A DNA stretch of 64,000 nucleotides, from NCBI GenBank assembly GCA_016930015.1, contig JAFGHR010000113.1:49967-113966 (forward strand), written 5' to 3'. Below, piece after piece: positions 25,432-34,708 of the stretch (its first letter is position 1; each line of letters opens with the position of its first letter). Made by a program: the position numbers and the translations under genes. The notes beneath the pieces were generated by a model. It did no database searches, was not told the DNA's origin, and was given only the letters and a program-made list of their open reading frames with translations. Origin of the DNA: Anaerolineae bacterium. Lineage in GTDB: Bacteria > Chloroflexota > Anaerolineae > Aggregatilineales > Aggregatilineaceae.

Positions 25432-27048
25432 ATGGCTAAATCTCGTTTTCGCCCGATGCAACGCGCGGATTGGGTTCCGGTGGTCACCGATTTGGTAAAC
25501 GCCGCCGGAAAGTTCTCTCAGGGCTTCGTTCGCGCTGATGGACAGAGGGGCAACGCTCTGCTTAAAACAACCGGACATGATGATGTCGAAACGCGGTTGA
25601 ACGCCGCGTATGCTGTGCTGCGCGCGTGTTACCCGGCGATCACGGTGGCGCGATATCACGCACGCATGCCTTTCTGGCATGGAGAACACACTCCCACCCC
25701 GGCAGATTACCGGCTGGTTGGTGCGCCCCAGGCGCTCACCACGACAGCGATCACCGTGATTCTGGTTCCGCAAGCCGCGATCAACAGCGCGACATTGGGT
25801 TTTCACTTCCAGGGCGCGACGCTGCCGCCCTTACGTGAACGGATGCAGCGTGTTGATTTTCAGGGATTGGTGGGCAACCTGGGATACTACATGACCGCCG
25901 ACCTGATCCGCGATAAGTTTCGCTGGTCGCACAACACGCGCTACCCGGCCTATCCGCTGCCGGAGATTCCGTCGTATATCGGATTTCATTGGCGCGCCGA
26001 ACCGGACACGGGCGCGGTTTATGGCGCATTTGAGAGCGCGCACCCGTCCGCCGTTGCGATCCGCGCGAACGGTACAATCGACATTCTGCACCGGATCGAC
26101 ATTGACTCGTATAACGTGCGTTTTGGCGCACGCGAGCTCACGATCAACGCTATCAACACGCCGGACGCCGCCGGCGAAGATGTGGTCGTATTCACGCCCG
26201 CGCTGCGCACAGCGGAAGTCGAGCATTACATCACTGCGCAGGAACGCACCAGGGCCGTCGATAATTTATGGCACACCTATGCCCCAACGATCCCGCTTGC
26301 CGATGCCGCCGACCGGATTCACGTCTTCGTCGCCAATACGAGCGAGCAGCACATCCCGCAAGAACGCGTGATCGCGGTGTGGGACGGGGCGGCGCCGTTA
26401 CCCTCGTTTGGCGCGGTGGTATCGTTCAAACGCGCATACTTTGAGGTGTTGTTTGGTTCGGTGCCAGCTTTCAAAATCACCCATCTCAACCAACCTGTAC
26501 AGATCGTCCCAGTGGGAACGTTCGATTTCGACCGCTACCAGCACATCATGGGTGGGCTGATCCCGGCGGTGATGGATGCGTGTTCCCTGTATCTCGCAGA
26601 TACGGTTACCGATGTGCTGCGCAACCTGAACCAATTCGGGAATGCGACATCACCCATCGCGCAAATGGGCCGCGAAACGCGCAATTTTGATCCCTACCAG
26701 CGCGAACCCGCCGGACTGCTGATTCAAACGGCCCACCATATCGGCTGGGTGCTGTTCGATGGGCGGCATGAACTCAGCATCGGGGCCAGCGTGATCGATG
26801 CCGCGATGCTGCTCAAAAAGCTCGAAATGGGGGGATGTCTGGGAGGCGAAACCGTGCAGCAGGCGCTTTTTATGGATGGCGGCTCCGCCATGAAAGTCTA
26901 TAATGTGTCCAGCGATCGCGTACAGACTACGCTGGAACCGTTGAATCGTATTGCGGCGGGCGCGCGCAACGGCCCCAGCCTGGATTACGAAGGGCTAAAT
27001 TTGTATTCAACGCTGGCATTGGCGCTCGACACACCGCCGGAACGTTAA
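25432..27048 (+). CDS. Unidentified protein, possible phosphodiester-glycosidase-like C-terminus
   Basis: This is a 538-aa soluble protein with no signal peptide and no clear TM. I do not recognise the N-terminal 350 residues. Near the C-terminus the segment SVIDAAMLLKKLEMGGC... followed by ALFMDGGSAMKVYNV resembles the ending of NAGPA-type phosphodiester glycosidases, where a helix precedes a conserved xLDGGGS loop; here the loop reads MDGGS. The start is taken at ATG 25432; a TTG 12 bp earlier is also in frame, and neither has a clear ribosome site. It sits between the GT4 transferase and the GH63-like hydrolase, same strand, so it likely serves the same carbohydrate pathway. Confidence 0.4.
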   Translation: MAKSRFRPMQRADWVPVVTDLVNAAGKFSQGFVRADGQRGNALLKTTGHDDVETRLNAAYAVLRACYPAITVARYHARMPFWHGEHTPTPADYRLVGAPQALTTTAITVILVPQAAINSATLGFHFQGATLPPLRERMQRVDFQGLVGNLGYYMTADLIRDKFRWSHNTRYPAYPLPEIPSYIGFHWRAEPDTGAVYGAFESAHPSAVAIRANGTIDILHRIDIDSYNVRFGARELTINAINTPDAAGEDVVVFTPALRTAEVEHYITAQERTRAVDNLWHTYAPTIPLADAADRIHVFVANTSEQHIPQERVIAVWDGAAPLPSFGAVVSFKRAYFEVLFGSVPAFKITHLNQPVQIVPVGTFDFDRYQHIMGGLIPAVMDACSLYLADTVTDVLRNLNQFGNATSPIAQMGRETRNFDPYQREPAGLLIQTAHHIGWVLFDGRHELSIGASVIDAAMLLKKLEMGGCLGGETVQQALFMDGGSAMKVYNVSSDRVQTTLEPLNRIAAGARNGPSLDYEGLNLYSTLALALDTPPER

Positions 27049-27121
27049 TCCGAGGCTGCGAGATGCGCCTGCCACAACAGCCGATCAAACGCCATTAAAA
27101 CACGCACAAAGGTTCAACCAG

Positions 27122-29017
27122 ATGACAAAAACACTGTATCAAGTGCTGACAGACTTAGCGAATGTGTTGAATGTTCTGGATCATGCTGGGGATCATAATG
27201 GGATACAACCCATCGCCATTGGCGTGATGAATACCGCCACGCCGCCAGAAATGGCCACGATCCAGGGCCGACCGGGGCACTATACCGTTGTGGAAGGGCT
27301 GCACAATGCTTATTTGATGCTGTATGCGGATACAGAGCACTTGCGCGAACTCGTATCGATGCTGGAAGGCACACCTCCCCCCATCGACAACGTACAGCGC
27401 GTGCAGCACGTGCTGGAACAGATCACGGTTGTACCGGCAGGTTTTCGGCTGAAAGTTGTCAAGCTGCTGGTTGGTGCGCTGGGCGTTGACCTGGATATCA
27501 AACTGTTCGATCCCAAAGGCGTGATCCCATTCCCACTCCGCTACCCGTCCGGCGAGAACACGTTCCGCACACGGTGTTATACGCCTACGCCTCTACCCGG
27601 TTACGATCCCGGCGCGCTGCCCGCGCTGGTGGTCGATGATCACCCCGAATGGGTCGCCGTGTATGACAAGGCGTGGGCGCTCGCGTTTGGCAACCTGCGC
27701 CAGCCGGAACCGGAATCCGGCTTTGTCGCCAATTTCATCGACACGGCGTTTAACGATAATTCGTTTATGTGGGATAGCTGCTTCATGGCCCTGTTCGGGT
27801 ATTATGGGCGGCGTGTATTCCCGTTCATCCAAACACTGGATAACTTCTACGCCAGGCAGCACGCCGACGGGTTTATCTGCCGCGAGATCAACACCTATGA
27901 CGGGCGCGATATATTCGCACCGCACAACCCCAACAGCACCGGACCGAATATTATGGCCTGGACTGAGTGGCTCAATTTTGAACGCAGTCAGGATGTTGAG
28001 CGCCTGCGCGTGATTTTCCCGCCGCTGGTCGCGTACCATCGTTGGCTGCGTGACTGGCATACCTGGCCGGATGGCAGTTATTTTACGACGGGCTGGGGGT
28101 CCGGCATGGATAACCAGACACGCGTTCCCGACTCGATATTACACCACCGCCATTACACCTGGACGGATGCGAATTTCCAGCAGGCGCTCAACTGCCGCAT
28201 GTTGCAGCAAATAGGCAACGTGATCGGGCGCGACGAATTTAACGCCGAACTGCAAGCCGAGTTCGAACACCTGGAACACATTATTAACACGCGCCTGTGG
28301 AACGAACGCGAGCGGTTTTATATGGACCTTGCCCCGGATGGTTCGCACAGCACCGTAAAAAGCATCGGGGCATATTGGGGTTTGCTGTCGGACGTGGTCC
28401 CGCCGGAACGCGCCGCCCACCTGATTGCCCACCTGGACGATCCCGCGTTTTTTAATCGCCCGCACCGTGTGCCCTCCCAGGCCGCCGACAGCGACGGTTA
28501 CCAGCCGGATGGCGCCTACTGGCGCGGGGGTGTCTGGCCCCCAACCAACTACATGATTTTGCGCGGGCTGGCGCGGCATGGACAGGATGCGCTGGCTTAC
28601 GCGATTGGGCGCAATCACCTAAAAAATGTCGCGCAGGTCTTCGAGGATACTGGCACACTGTGGGAGGACTACGCGCCAGAATACGCGGGACGCGGCAACC
28701 CCGCCAAACCGGATTTTGTGGGCTGGACCGGCGTATCCGCGATCATGATCCCGATCGAATACGTGATCGGCCTGCGCCCTGATCTGGCGCATAATACGCT
28801 CACCTGGACGATCCGTCTCACCGAACAGCACGGCGTCCAGCGTTACCCCTTTGGGGCGAATGGTACGCTCGATCTGATCTGCGCCCCACGCCCGCACGAC
28901 GATTCTCCGCCATCGCTGACGGTGACGACCAACATTGACTTTTCGCTCACCGTGCGCTGGCGCGAACAAACATCGACCTGGCAGCTTGAACCGGGCACAC
29001 ACCAGCTTCAGCTTTAG
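27122..29017 (+). CDS. GH63-like (alpha/alpha)6-barrel glycoside hydrolase
   Basis: This 631-aa cytoplasmic protein (no signal peptide) has an N-terminal beta-rich part (about 1-165) and an (alpha/alpha)6 barrel. Barrel motifs include FNDNSFMWDSCFMALFGYYG (around residue 210-230), NPNSTGPNIMAWTEW, GWGSGMDNQTRVPDS, DGAYWRGGVWPPTNYMILRGL and FVGWTGVSAIMIPIEYVIGL. These fit the GH63 mannosylglycerate/glucosylglycerate hydrolase group and, more distantly, trehalase-type enzymes. It would hydrolyse an alpha-glucoside such as glucosylglycerate taken up by the importer. AAAGG lies about 8 nt before the ATG. It is the last gene of the sugar cluster. Substrate is an inference; the barrel family is well supported. 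Confidence 0.7.
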   Translation: MTKTLYQVLTDLANVLNVLDHAGDHNGIQPIAIGVMNTATPPEMATIQGRPGHYTVVEGLHNAYLMLYADTEHLRELVSMLEGTPPPIDNVQRVQHVLEQITVVPAGFRLKVVKLLVGALGVDLDIKLFDPKGVIPFPLRYPSGENTFRTRCYTPTPLPGYDPGALPALVVDDHPEWVAVYDKAWALAFGNLRQPEPESGFVANFIDTAFNDNSFMWDSCFMALFGYYGRRVFPFIQTLDNFYARQHADGFICREINTYDGRDIFAPHNPNSTGPNIMAWTEWLNFERSQDVERLRVIFPPLVAYHRWLRDWHTWPDGSYFTTGWGSGMDNQTRVPDSILHHRHYTWTDANFQQALNCRMLQQIGNVIGRDEFNAELQAEFEHLEHIINTRLWNERERFYMDLAPDGSHSTVKSIGAYWGLLSDVVPPERAAHLIAHLDDPAFFNRPHRVPSQAADSDGYQPDGAYWRGGVWPPTNYMILRGLARHGQDALAYAIGRNHLKNVAQVFEDTGTLWEDYAPEYAGRGNPAKPDFVGWTGVSAIMIPIEYVIGLRPDLAHNTLTWTIRLTEQHGVQRYPFGANGTLDLICAPRPHDDSPPSLTVTTNIDFSLTVRWREQTSTWQLEPGTHQLQL

Positions 29018-29140
29018 CAGCAGCGTTTGAAGTCGTGGTTATCTGGCGGGTGAATCCCGAATGTTGGCTCATGTCGCATAACAAGTAGTATTCAGTACAA
29101 TAGGAAGTGTGCTGGTTGCGGTGAATAAAGGAAAACACAT

Positions 29141-30034
29141 ATGCGAACGACATTACAGGTTTTGCTGGCCGATAAGGGGCCCATTGTTGCTGACGGTGGT
29201 ATGGGAACGATGCTGTTTGCGATGGGGTTGGATAGAGGTGAAGCGCCGGAAGTGTGGAACGTGGATCGGCCTGACGATGTGCGGCGGGTACACAGGGGTT
29301 ATGTTGAGGCCGGGGCGCAGATCATTTTGACCAACAGCTTTGGCGGGAATCGCATCCGGCTGCACGATGTGGCGGATCGGTCAGCCGAGTTAAATACGGC
29401 AGCGGCGCAGCTTGCGTGTATTGAGGCTGGCGCAGCGGGGCATCCTGTGGTTGTTGGCGGGTCTATCGGGCCTACGGGCGCAATGTTGGCTCCCCTGGGT
29501 GATCTGGAATATGACGCAGCGGTCGCTGTTTTTGAGCAGCAGGCGCGCGCTTTGGTTGAGGGCGGCGTTGACGTGCTGTGGATCGAAACCATGTCGGACC
29601 TGGAAGAAGTCCGCGCGGCAGTTGACGGTTGTCGCCGTGCTGCGCCCGACCATCCGATTACGGCCACGATGACGTTTGATACCCACGGGCGCACCATGAT
29701 GGGAGTCCGGCCTAAACAGGCTGTGGAGACACTCCGGGAACTCGGTGTGGTGGCGCTGGGCGCAAACTGTGGCAATGGCCCGGCTGAAATCGAAGACGTT
29801 ATCTCGAAAATGCACCGTGCAGATGCCGGTGTTACATTGATCGCGAAAGCCAACGCAGGACTACCGCGAAACGAAGATGGCCGGACAGTCTACGACGCGA
29901 CTCCGGATGTGATGCGTGAGTATGCCGTGCATGTGCGCAAGTTGGGCGCGCGTATTATTGGCGCGTGCTGCGGCAGCACACCGGATCATGTCCGTGTTAT
30001 CGCTCAGGCGTTAACACCTGATCCTGCCAGCTAA
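29141..30034 (+). CDS. Homocysteine S-methyltransferase family protein
   Basis: This 297-aa protein forms the zinc-dependent TIM barrel that moves a methyl group to a thiol such as homocysteine, as in the N-terminal domain of MetH or in MmuM/BHMT. Diagnostic features are ADGGMGTMLFAMG at the N-terminus, LTNSFGGNRIRL, GGSIGPTGAMLAPLG, the first zinc Cys C210 in GANCGNGP and the Cys pair C276-C277 in GACCGSTPDHV. It carries no cobalamin-binding domain, so any corrinoid protein is encoded elsewhere. AAAGGA precedes the ATG. It stands alone, convergent with the liv operon. The methyl donor cannot be told. Confidence 0.85.
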   Translation: MRTTLQVLLADKGPIVADGGMGTMLFAMGLDRGEAPEVWNVDRPDDVRRVHRGYVEAGAQIILTNSFGGNRIRLHDVADRSAELNTAAAQLACIEAGAAGHPVVVGGSIGPTGAMLAPLGDLEYDAAVAVFEQQARALVEGGVDVLWIETMSDLEEVRAAVDGCRRAAPDHPITATMTFDTHGRTMMGVRPKQAVETLRELGVVALGANCGNGPAEIEDVISKMHRADAGVTLIAKANAGLPRNEDGRTVYDATPDVMREYAVHVRKLGARIIGACCGSTPDHVRVIAQALTPDPAS

Positions 30035-30192
30035 TGATCGCTGGCCAGATTGTGGAAAATGTTTGAATCTTAGCGAGAACCATTCCCCGCAGCTCGCTGC
30101 AATTTGTGTTCGGCAAAATCCGTCCCACAGGGCGACATTTCGGAACACATCGCAGGTGTGCTGCGGGGATAGGAAGTTCGAGGCGTTGGTTT

Positions 30193-30897
30193 TTATCTGC
30201 CCAGGTAGGCTTTTTGGACTTCTTCGCTGTGGGCTAACTCATCACTTGAACCAGAAAGAGTGATGTTCCCGGTTTCCAGCACATAACCGCGATTCGCGAG
30301 CTTGAGCGCCATGTGAGCATTCTGTTCGACCAGCAAAATCGTTGTGCCCGCCTCGTTGATTTCGCGCAGGATGGCGAAAATTTGCTGCACCAGAATCGGG
30401 GCCAGACCCATTGATGGTTCATCCAGCAGCATCAGATTGCCGCCTGTGACGAGCGCCCGCCCGACAGCTAACATTTGCTGCTCGCCGCCAGAGAGCGTAT
30501 CACCAAGCTGGCTGCGACGTTCTTCCAAGCGCGGGAAATAACCATAAACGCGCTTGATGCGCTCTGACAATTTGCTGTTATCGAGTTGAAAACCCGCCAG
30601 CCGCAAATTTTCGTAGACGGTCAAATTACCAAAGATGCGGCGACCTTCCGGCACCAGCGCCAGGCCCAATTTAACCACGTCGTGGGCTTCCAGGGAGGCA
30701 ATATTTTTCCCCTGGTATAACACTTCGCCCGAATCAGCCGGGTGCAACCGGGCTATCGTATTCAGAATCGTGGATTTACCCGCCCCGTTAGCACCGATTA
30801 ACGTGACGATTTCTCCCTCTTCCACCTCGAAGGAGACTCCGTGTACCGCCTGGATATTGCCGTAGGATACGCGCAAATCGCGCACACTGAGCAGCAT
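30193..30897 (-). CDS. livF: Branched-chain amino-acid ABC transporter ATPase LivF
   Basis: This 234-aa ABC ATPase of the LivF type powers import of branched-chain or related amino acids. Walker A is GANGAGKSTI (about 34-43), the signature is LSGGEQQMLAVGRAL, Walker B is LMLLDEPSMGL, with the LivF hallmark ALVPEGRRIFGNLTVYENL. The start ATG overlaps the stop of livG (TAATG), so translation is coupled. Last gene of the minus-strand livJHMGF operon. Confidence 0.93.
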   Translation of the reverse strand: MLLSVRDLRVSYGNIQAVHGVSFEVEEGEIVTLIGANGAGKSTILNTIARLHPADSGEVLYQGKNIASLEAHDVVKLGLALVPEGRRIFGNLTVYENLRLAGFQLDNSKLSERIKRVYGYFPRLEERRSQLGDTLSGGEQQMLAVGRALVTGGNLMLLDEPSMGLAPILVQQIFAILREINEAGTTILLVEQNAHMALKLANRGYVLETGNITLSGSSDELAHSEEVQKAYLGR

Positions 30898-31670
30898 TAG
30901 AGTTCCTCCACCTGTTCACCTAGATAGGCTTCAACGACGCGTGGATCGTTCTGAATTTTCTGGGGCGTGCCTTCGGCAATCGTCGCGCCGAAATCCAGGA
31001 CTTTGATCCGTTCGCAGATATTCATTACCAGCCGCATCTGGTGTTCAATCAGCCAGATGGTCAGGTCAAATTCATCTCGAATCCAGTGGATGAAGTCCAT
31101 CAATTCCGAGATCTCTTGCGGGTTCATCCCGGCGGCGGGTTCGTCCAGCAGCAGCAGTTTAGGCTGCGACGCCATCGCGCGCACGATCTCGACGCGGCGC
31201 TGCGCCCCATACGGCAAATTCGACACCCGCTCGTGTGCGTCCTGTTCCAGATTAAACAGCCGCAGCAGTTCGAGCGAGTGGTCTTCGATTTCGCGCTCCT
31301 GTTGGCGATAACGCGGCAGCCGCAAAAACGCCTCAGCCGGGTTATATGTAATCCGGCCATGATGGGCGACCTTGACGTTATCTAACACGGTCATTTGATT
31401 CCACAGCCGGATTGTCTGGAAGGTACGCGCAATGCCTAATCCATTAATAACATGGGGCGGCTTGCCGACCAACTCATGACCTTGAAACAGCAGCGACCCT
31501 TCGCTGGCGCGATATGCCCCGGTTACAAGATTAAACACGGTGGTTTTGCCTGCGCCGTTGGGGCCGATCAAACCAACCAGTTCGCCTTCGTGCAAATCGA
31601 GATTGAACTCATCAACTGCTTTCAGGCCGCCAAAGTAATGTGAGACATGGTTAATCTGTAGCAGCGTCAC
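30897..31670 (-). CDS. livG: Branched-chain amino-acid ABC transporter ATPase LivG
   Basis: This 257-aa ABC ATPase is the partner of LivF. Walker A is GPNGAGKTTVF, Walker B LLLLDEPAAGMNPQE, the H-loop WLIEHQMRLVM, and the LivG-type GLGIARTFQTIRLWNQMTVLDNVKVAHH is present. The start is GTG 31670: it has GAGGAGG 7 nt upstream, placed inside the end of livM, whereas a longer in-frame reading would extend 14 codons into livM without a ribosome site. It overlaps the end of livM by 20 bp and livF by 1 bp. Confidence 0.93.
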   Translation of the reverse strand: MTLLQINHVSHYFGGLKAVDEFNLDLHEGELVGLIGPNGAGKTTVFNLVTGAYRASEGSLLFQGHELVGKPPHVINGLGIARTFQTIRLWNQMTVLDNVKVAHHGRITYNPAEAFLRLPRYRQQEREIEDHSLELLRLFNLEQDAHERVSNLPYGAQRRVEIVRAMASQPKLLLLDEPAAGMNPQEISELMDFIHWIRDEFDLTIWLIEHQMRLVMNICERIKVLDFGATIAEGTPQKIQNDPRVVEAYLGEQVEEL

Positions 31671-33681
31671 TGGTGGCCTCCTCTTGTTGTTTTGTTTTCT
31701 CCGGCGAATCATTTTTAGTGCCGCCGAGATTGAGATTCATCTCGCGGAAACCATACAATCCTTGCGGGCGGTATAACATCAGCAAGATCAAAATCAACGG
31801 AATGACCACCCACTTGAGCACAGCTAAGGGGCGGAACGCTTCGATCAGAATGGTGAAAATCACGGCGGCAATGATCGAACCGCTGATGCTGCCCATGCCG
31901 CCCAAGTAGACCATCACCAGCGCTTCGGTTGATTTCATAATGCCGAACACGCCGGGATTCACATAAGCCAGGACATGCGCGAACAAGCCTCCCGCCGCGC
32001 CCGCGATGAACGATGAAACCAGAAACGCCACCAGTTTGACACGCTGCGTATTGATGCCCATCAATTCGGCGGCGATTTCATCTTCGCGGATGGCGATGAT
32101 GCCCTTGCCAAACGTGGACGACACCAGGTTGTAAATCGCGATCACGGATAACACCGTCATGACGAAAATCCAGGGCAGCGTGGTCCAAAGCGGCACACCG
32201 TTCAAGCCGCGCGCACCACCAATGGCCCCGATATTGTTGATCACGCCGGTCACGATGAAGTTAACGGCCAGCGTCACAATCGCGAGATAGTCGCCGCGCG
32301 TGCGGAAAGATGGAAACGCGACCAGCAACCCGGCTAAAGCCGCCGCTACACCGCCCGCGATCAACGCAATAAGAAAGCCGATGGTCAGCGCAAAACCGGA
32401 GGTTGTCAGCAGCGCATCACCAAAAACACCTTCATCAACAAACAGCCACATGGTGAGGATGGATGACACGTAGGCCCCCACCGCCATAAACCCGGCATGG
32501 CCCACCGAAAACTCGCCCATGTAGCCGTTGACAAGATTCAGGCTCACCGAGAGCATGATGTTGACACCCATGTAGATCAACACCAACTCACGATAGTCGT
32601 TGAGTGCCCCCCAGGTATCGACGGCGATATACAGGATCACTAACTGAAGCGTGATCCCGCCCCAGAAGGGCAGCGCGAGCGAAACGCGATTGCTCAGACT
32701 GCGCAGCAGCAAAGCCACAATCAGGATGGGGATAATGTAGATCAAAAGATCGTACACAAGGACATCAAAGAACACATCAAAGAAGCCCGGACTGCGTGGG
32801 TCTTGTGTGAACAGCGCGTCGGCAAAATTACCGAGCAAGGTGCTTAGCGCATCCCACGAACGCCCCACCGGATCGCTGGTGGGATCGGTTGACGCAGGAA
32901 AAAACGGAGCCAGAATGCCGCTAAAATCCAGATCGGAAAACGGCTCAAGCAGTTTGGTTGCGCCAAATAATCCCGGCGCGCGTCCCCGGCGAAAACCGAG
33001 CAGTTCGGCTAACGGTTCCGCCGCGCGTTGTTCGAGTTTGACGGCGACGACCAGCCCCGATAAATAAGCGAGTGTAGATGTGCCTACCATCCACCGGCCT
33101 GTTTGCGCGCTGATCCAGCCGAACACCGCCCCGATCCACGAGAACAGTGTGCGTAACAGGGCAAACGGCCAGCGCCACCAATGGCTTGCTTTTTTGACTG
33201 GCGGTAATGAAAACGAAACCCAATCAGGGGTTAATGTTACGCCAGCGCGGGGAATCACATATTGCAGGATGAACCCAAAGGCAGCGATCAGGGCGACATA
33301 GAAGCCGGTGCCAACAAAGTCAAACGCATCGACCTTACTTTCTCGATTTTCGAAAAAGAACGCACCATAATAATAACCGGCTGCGATGATCCCCACCACC
33401 AGCATGAGTCCCGGAGAACGGGTGTTATACCGTTTTGACACTACGCCGAGCAGCCCTAATATACCGCCTGCAACGGCTGCGAACGGCAGCACGATCAGAA
33501 ACATGTGTGAAGCGTGCGCGGCTAAATCTAGTTCATCGTTAGTCACAATACGGTAGGCTGTGACGCTCGTGCCGTCTTCCAGTTCAAACCAGGGCATGAC
33601 CAGAAACGCGGCTAAGACAACCAACGCGCAGCCTATTGCCAGCATATCCCCTATGAAAAATTGTTTTCGGGTGGCGTTCAT
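31651..33681 (-). CDS. livM: Branched-chain amino-acid permease LivM with ~340-residue N-terminal extension
   Basis: This is a 676-aa membrane protein, starting at ATG 33681, seven nt after the livH stop. The C-terminal part (about 345-650) is a normal LivM core: MGVNIMLSVSLNLVNGYMGEFSVGHAGFMAVGAYVSS, FPSFRTRGDYLAIVTLAVNFI, IREDEIAAELMGINTQRVKLVAFLVSSFIAGAAGGLFAH and RPQGLYGFREM. LivM is usually near 300-400 aa. The first 340 residues add roughly five TM helices (near 12-32, 60-80, 92-110, 123-142, 320-340) and a long amphipathic or hydrophilic loop (about 150-310). The extension has no recognised domain. It ends with a charged Lys/Glu-rich tail. Confidence 0.88.
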   Translation of the reverse strand: MNATRKQFFIGDMLAIGCALVVLAAFLVMPWFELEDGTSVTAYRIVTNDELDLAAHASHMFLIVLPFAAVAGGILGLLGVVSKRYNTRSPGLMLVVGIIAAGYYYGAFFFENRESKVDAFDFVGTGFYVALIAAFGFILQYVIPRAGVTLTPDWVSFSLPPVKKASHWWRWPFALLRTLFSWIGAVFGWISAQTGRWMVGTSTLAYLSGLVVAVKLEQRAAEPLAELLGFRRGRAPGLFGATKLLEPFSDLDFSGILAPFFPASTDPTSDPVGRSWDALSTLLGNFADALFTQDPRSPGFFDVFFDVLVYDLLIYIIPILIVALLLRSLSNRVSLALPFWGGITLQLVILYIAVDTWGALNDYRELVLIYMGVNIMLSVSLNLVNGYMGEFSVGHAGFMAVGAYVSSILTMWLFVDEGVFGDALLTTSGFALTIGFLIALIAGGVAAALAGLLVAFPSFRTRGDYLAIVTLAVNFIVTGVINNIGAIGGARGLNGVPLWTTLPWIFVMTVLSVIAIYNLVSSTFGKGIIAIREDEIAAELMGINTQRVKLVAFLVSSFIAGAAGGLFAHVLAYVNPGVFGIMKSTEALVMVYLGGMGSISGSIIAAVIFTILIEAFRPLAVLKWVVIPLILILLMLYRPQGLYGFREMNLNLGGTKNDSPEKTKQQEEATSDAATD

Positions 33682-33688
33682 GGCGTAC

Positions 33689-34603
33689 CTACACTTTCTG
33701 ACGACGGGCCACGCCAAACAGCCCGGTGGGACGCGCAACCAGGATGATCAACAACAGGCCAAACGCAATCGGATCGCGCCACGTTGATGAGACACCAATA
33801 TCCTTACCATAGGCAGGTACGAAGATTTCGATAAAGCCCAACATCAAACCGCCAACGGCTGCGCCACGAATATCACCGATGCCGCCTACTACTGCCGCGA
33901 TAAAGGCTTTCCAGCCAATGCGCATTCCCATATAGGGATTGAGGATCGGATAGGCCACACCCCACAAGATGCCGCCTGCCGCTGCCAGGCCGGTACCCAG
34001 CAGAAACGTCATTGAGATGATCTGATCCTGTGAGACGCCCATCAACGGCACAGCGAATTTGTCATAGGAGATAGCGCGCATCGCCATGCCCCACTTGGTA
34101 CGCTGCACAATGAAGTAGAGGCCCCCAAACAACAGCAGTGCCAACACGATAATCACAATGGTTTCCGCGCTAATACTTGCGCCAAGAATGTCTATCTGAT
34201 CACCAAGTAACGGTGGGTTTAAGTTTTTGATGTTGTCGGGATAACTGCGTGGATCGGCCCCGGTGAGGGCTAACATGCCATTTTCCAGAAGCAGCCCGAC
34301 TCCCAACGCCGTGATCACAGCAGAAAGGCGCGATGCTTGGCGAAGTGGTTTGTAGGCCACACGCTCGATCCCGACTCCCATCAACCCTGTAAGAATCATG
34401 GCCAGAATAAGTGTAGGCACAAACGGCAAATCAAGCGTAATCGAGCCAAAGACGCCTAAAAACGCCCCAACCATAAAGATATCACCGTGCGCGAAGTTGA
34501 TTAGCAGCAGCACACCGTACACCATTGTGTATCCCAAAGCAATCAAGGCGTAGAGACTGCCCAACTGAAGCGCGTTAAAGAATTGTTGCGCAAAGAAATC
34601 CAT
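33689..34603 (-). CDS. livH: Branched-chain amino-acid permease LivH
   Basis: This 304-aa polytopic membrane protein forms the import channel with LivM. Diagnostic stretches are FFNALQLGSLYALIALGYTMVYGVLLLINFAHGDIFMVGAF at the N-terminus, ERVAYKPLR, RAISYDKFAVPLMGVSQDQIISMTFLLGTGLAAAGGILWG, and RIGWKAFIAAVVGGIGDIRGAAVGGLMLGFIE near the end. Length is normal. The ribosome site is weak (AGGAGAG just before the ATG region). Second gene of the operon, separated from livJ by about 105 bp containing a strong hairpin. Confidence 0.93.
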   Translation of the reverse strand: MDFFAQQFFNALQLGSLYALIALGYTMVYGVLLLINFAHGDIFMVGAFLGVFGSITLDLPFVPTLILAMILTGLMGVGIERVAYKPLRQASRLSAVITALGVGLLLENGMLALTGADPRSYPDNIKNLNPPLLGDQIDILGASISAETIVIIVLALLLFGGLYFIVQRTKWGMAMRAISYDKFAVPLMGVSQDQIISMTFLLGTGLAAAGGILWGVAYPILNPYMGMRIGWKAFIAAVVGGIGDIRGAAVGGLMLGFIEIFVPAYGKDIGVSSTWRDPIAFGLLLIILVARPTGLFGVARRQKV

Positions 34604-34663
34604 GCTGTGATCTCTCCTGGCTTTGTAAACAGCGTGAATTACTGGTTTTTTCAGGTGGAATCA

Positions 34664-34690
34664 GGGGACGCTCCAATACGGAGCGTCCCC
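34664..34690 (-). promoter_or_regulatory. Intercistronic stem-loop between livJ and livH
   Basis: An 11-bp perfect stem (GGGGACGCTCC at 34664-34674 with 34680-34690) closes a 5-nt loop, AATAC. No T-run follows on the minus strand, so it is a partial terminator or an mRNA end-protecting hairpin behind the binding-protein gene. Confidence 0.65.
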
Positions 34691-34708
34691 GCAAGTGAAC
34701 CTATGGGC

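Noticed and set aside
24214..25806. 530-codon open frame on the minus strand
   Set aside because: It is entirely antisense to the GT4 gene and the start of the next one, whose plus-strand proteins are clear. The long frame is a by-product of codon usage.
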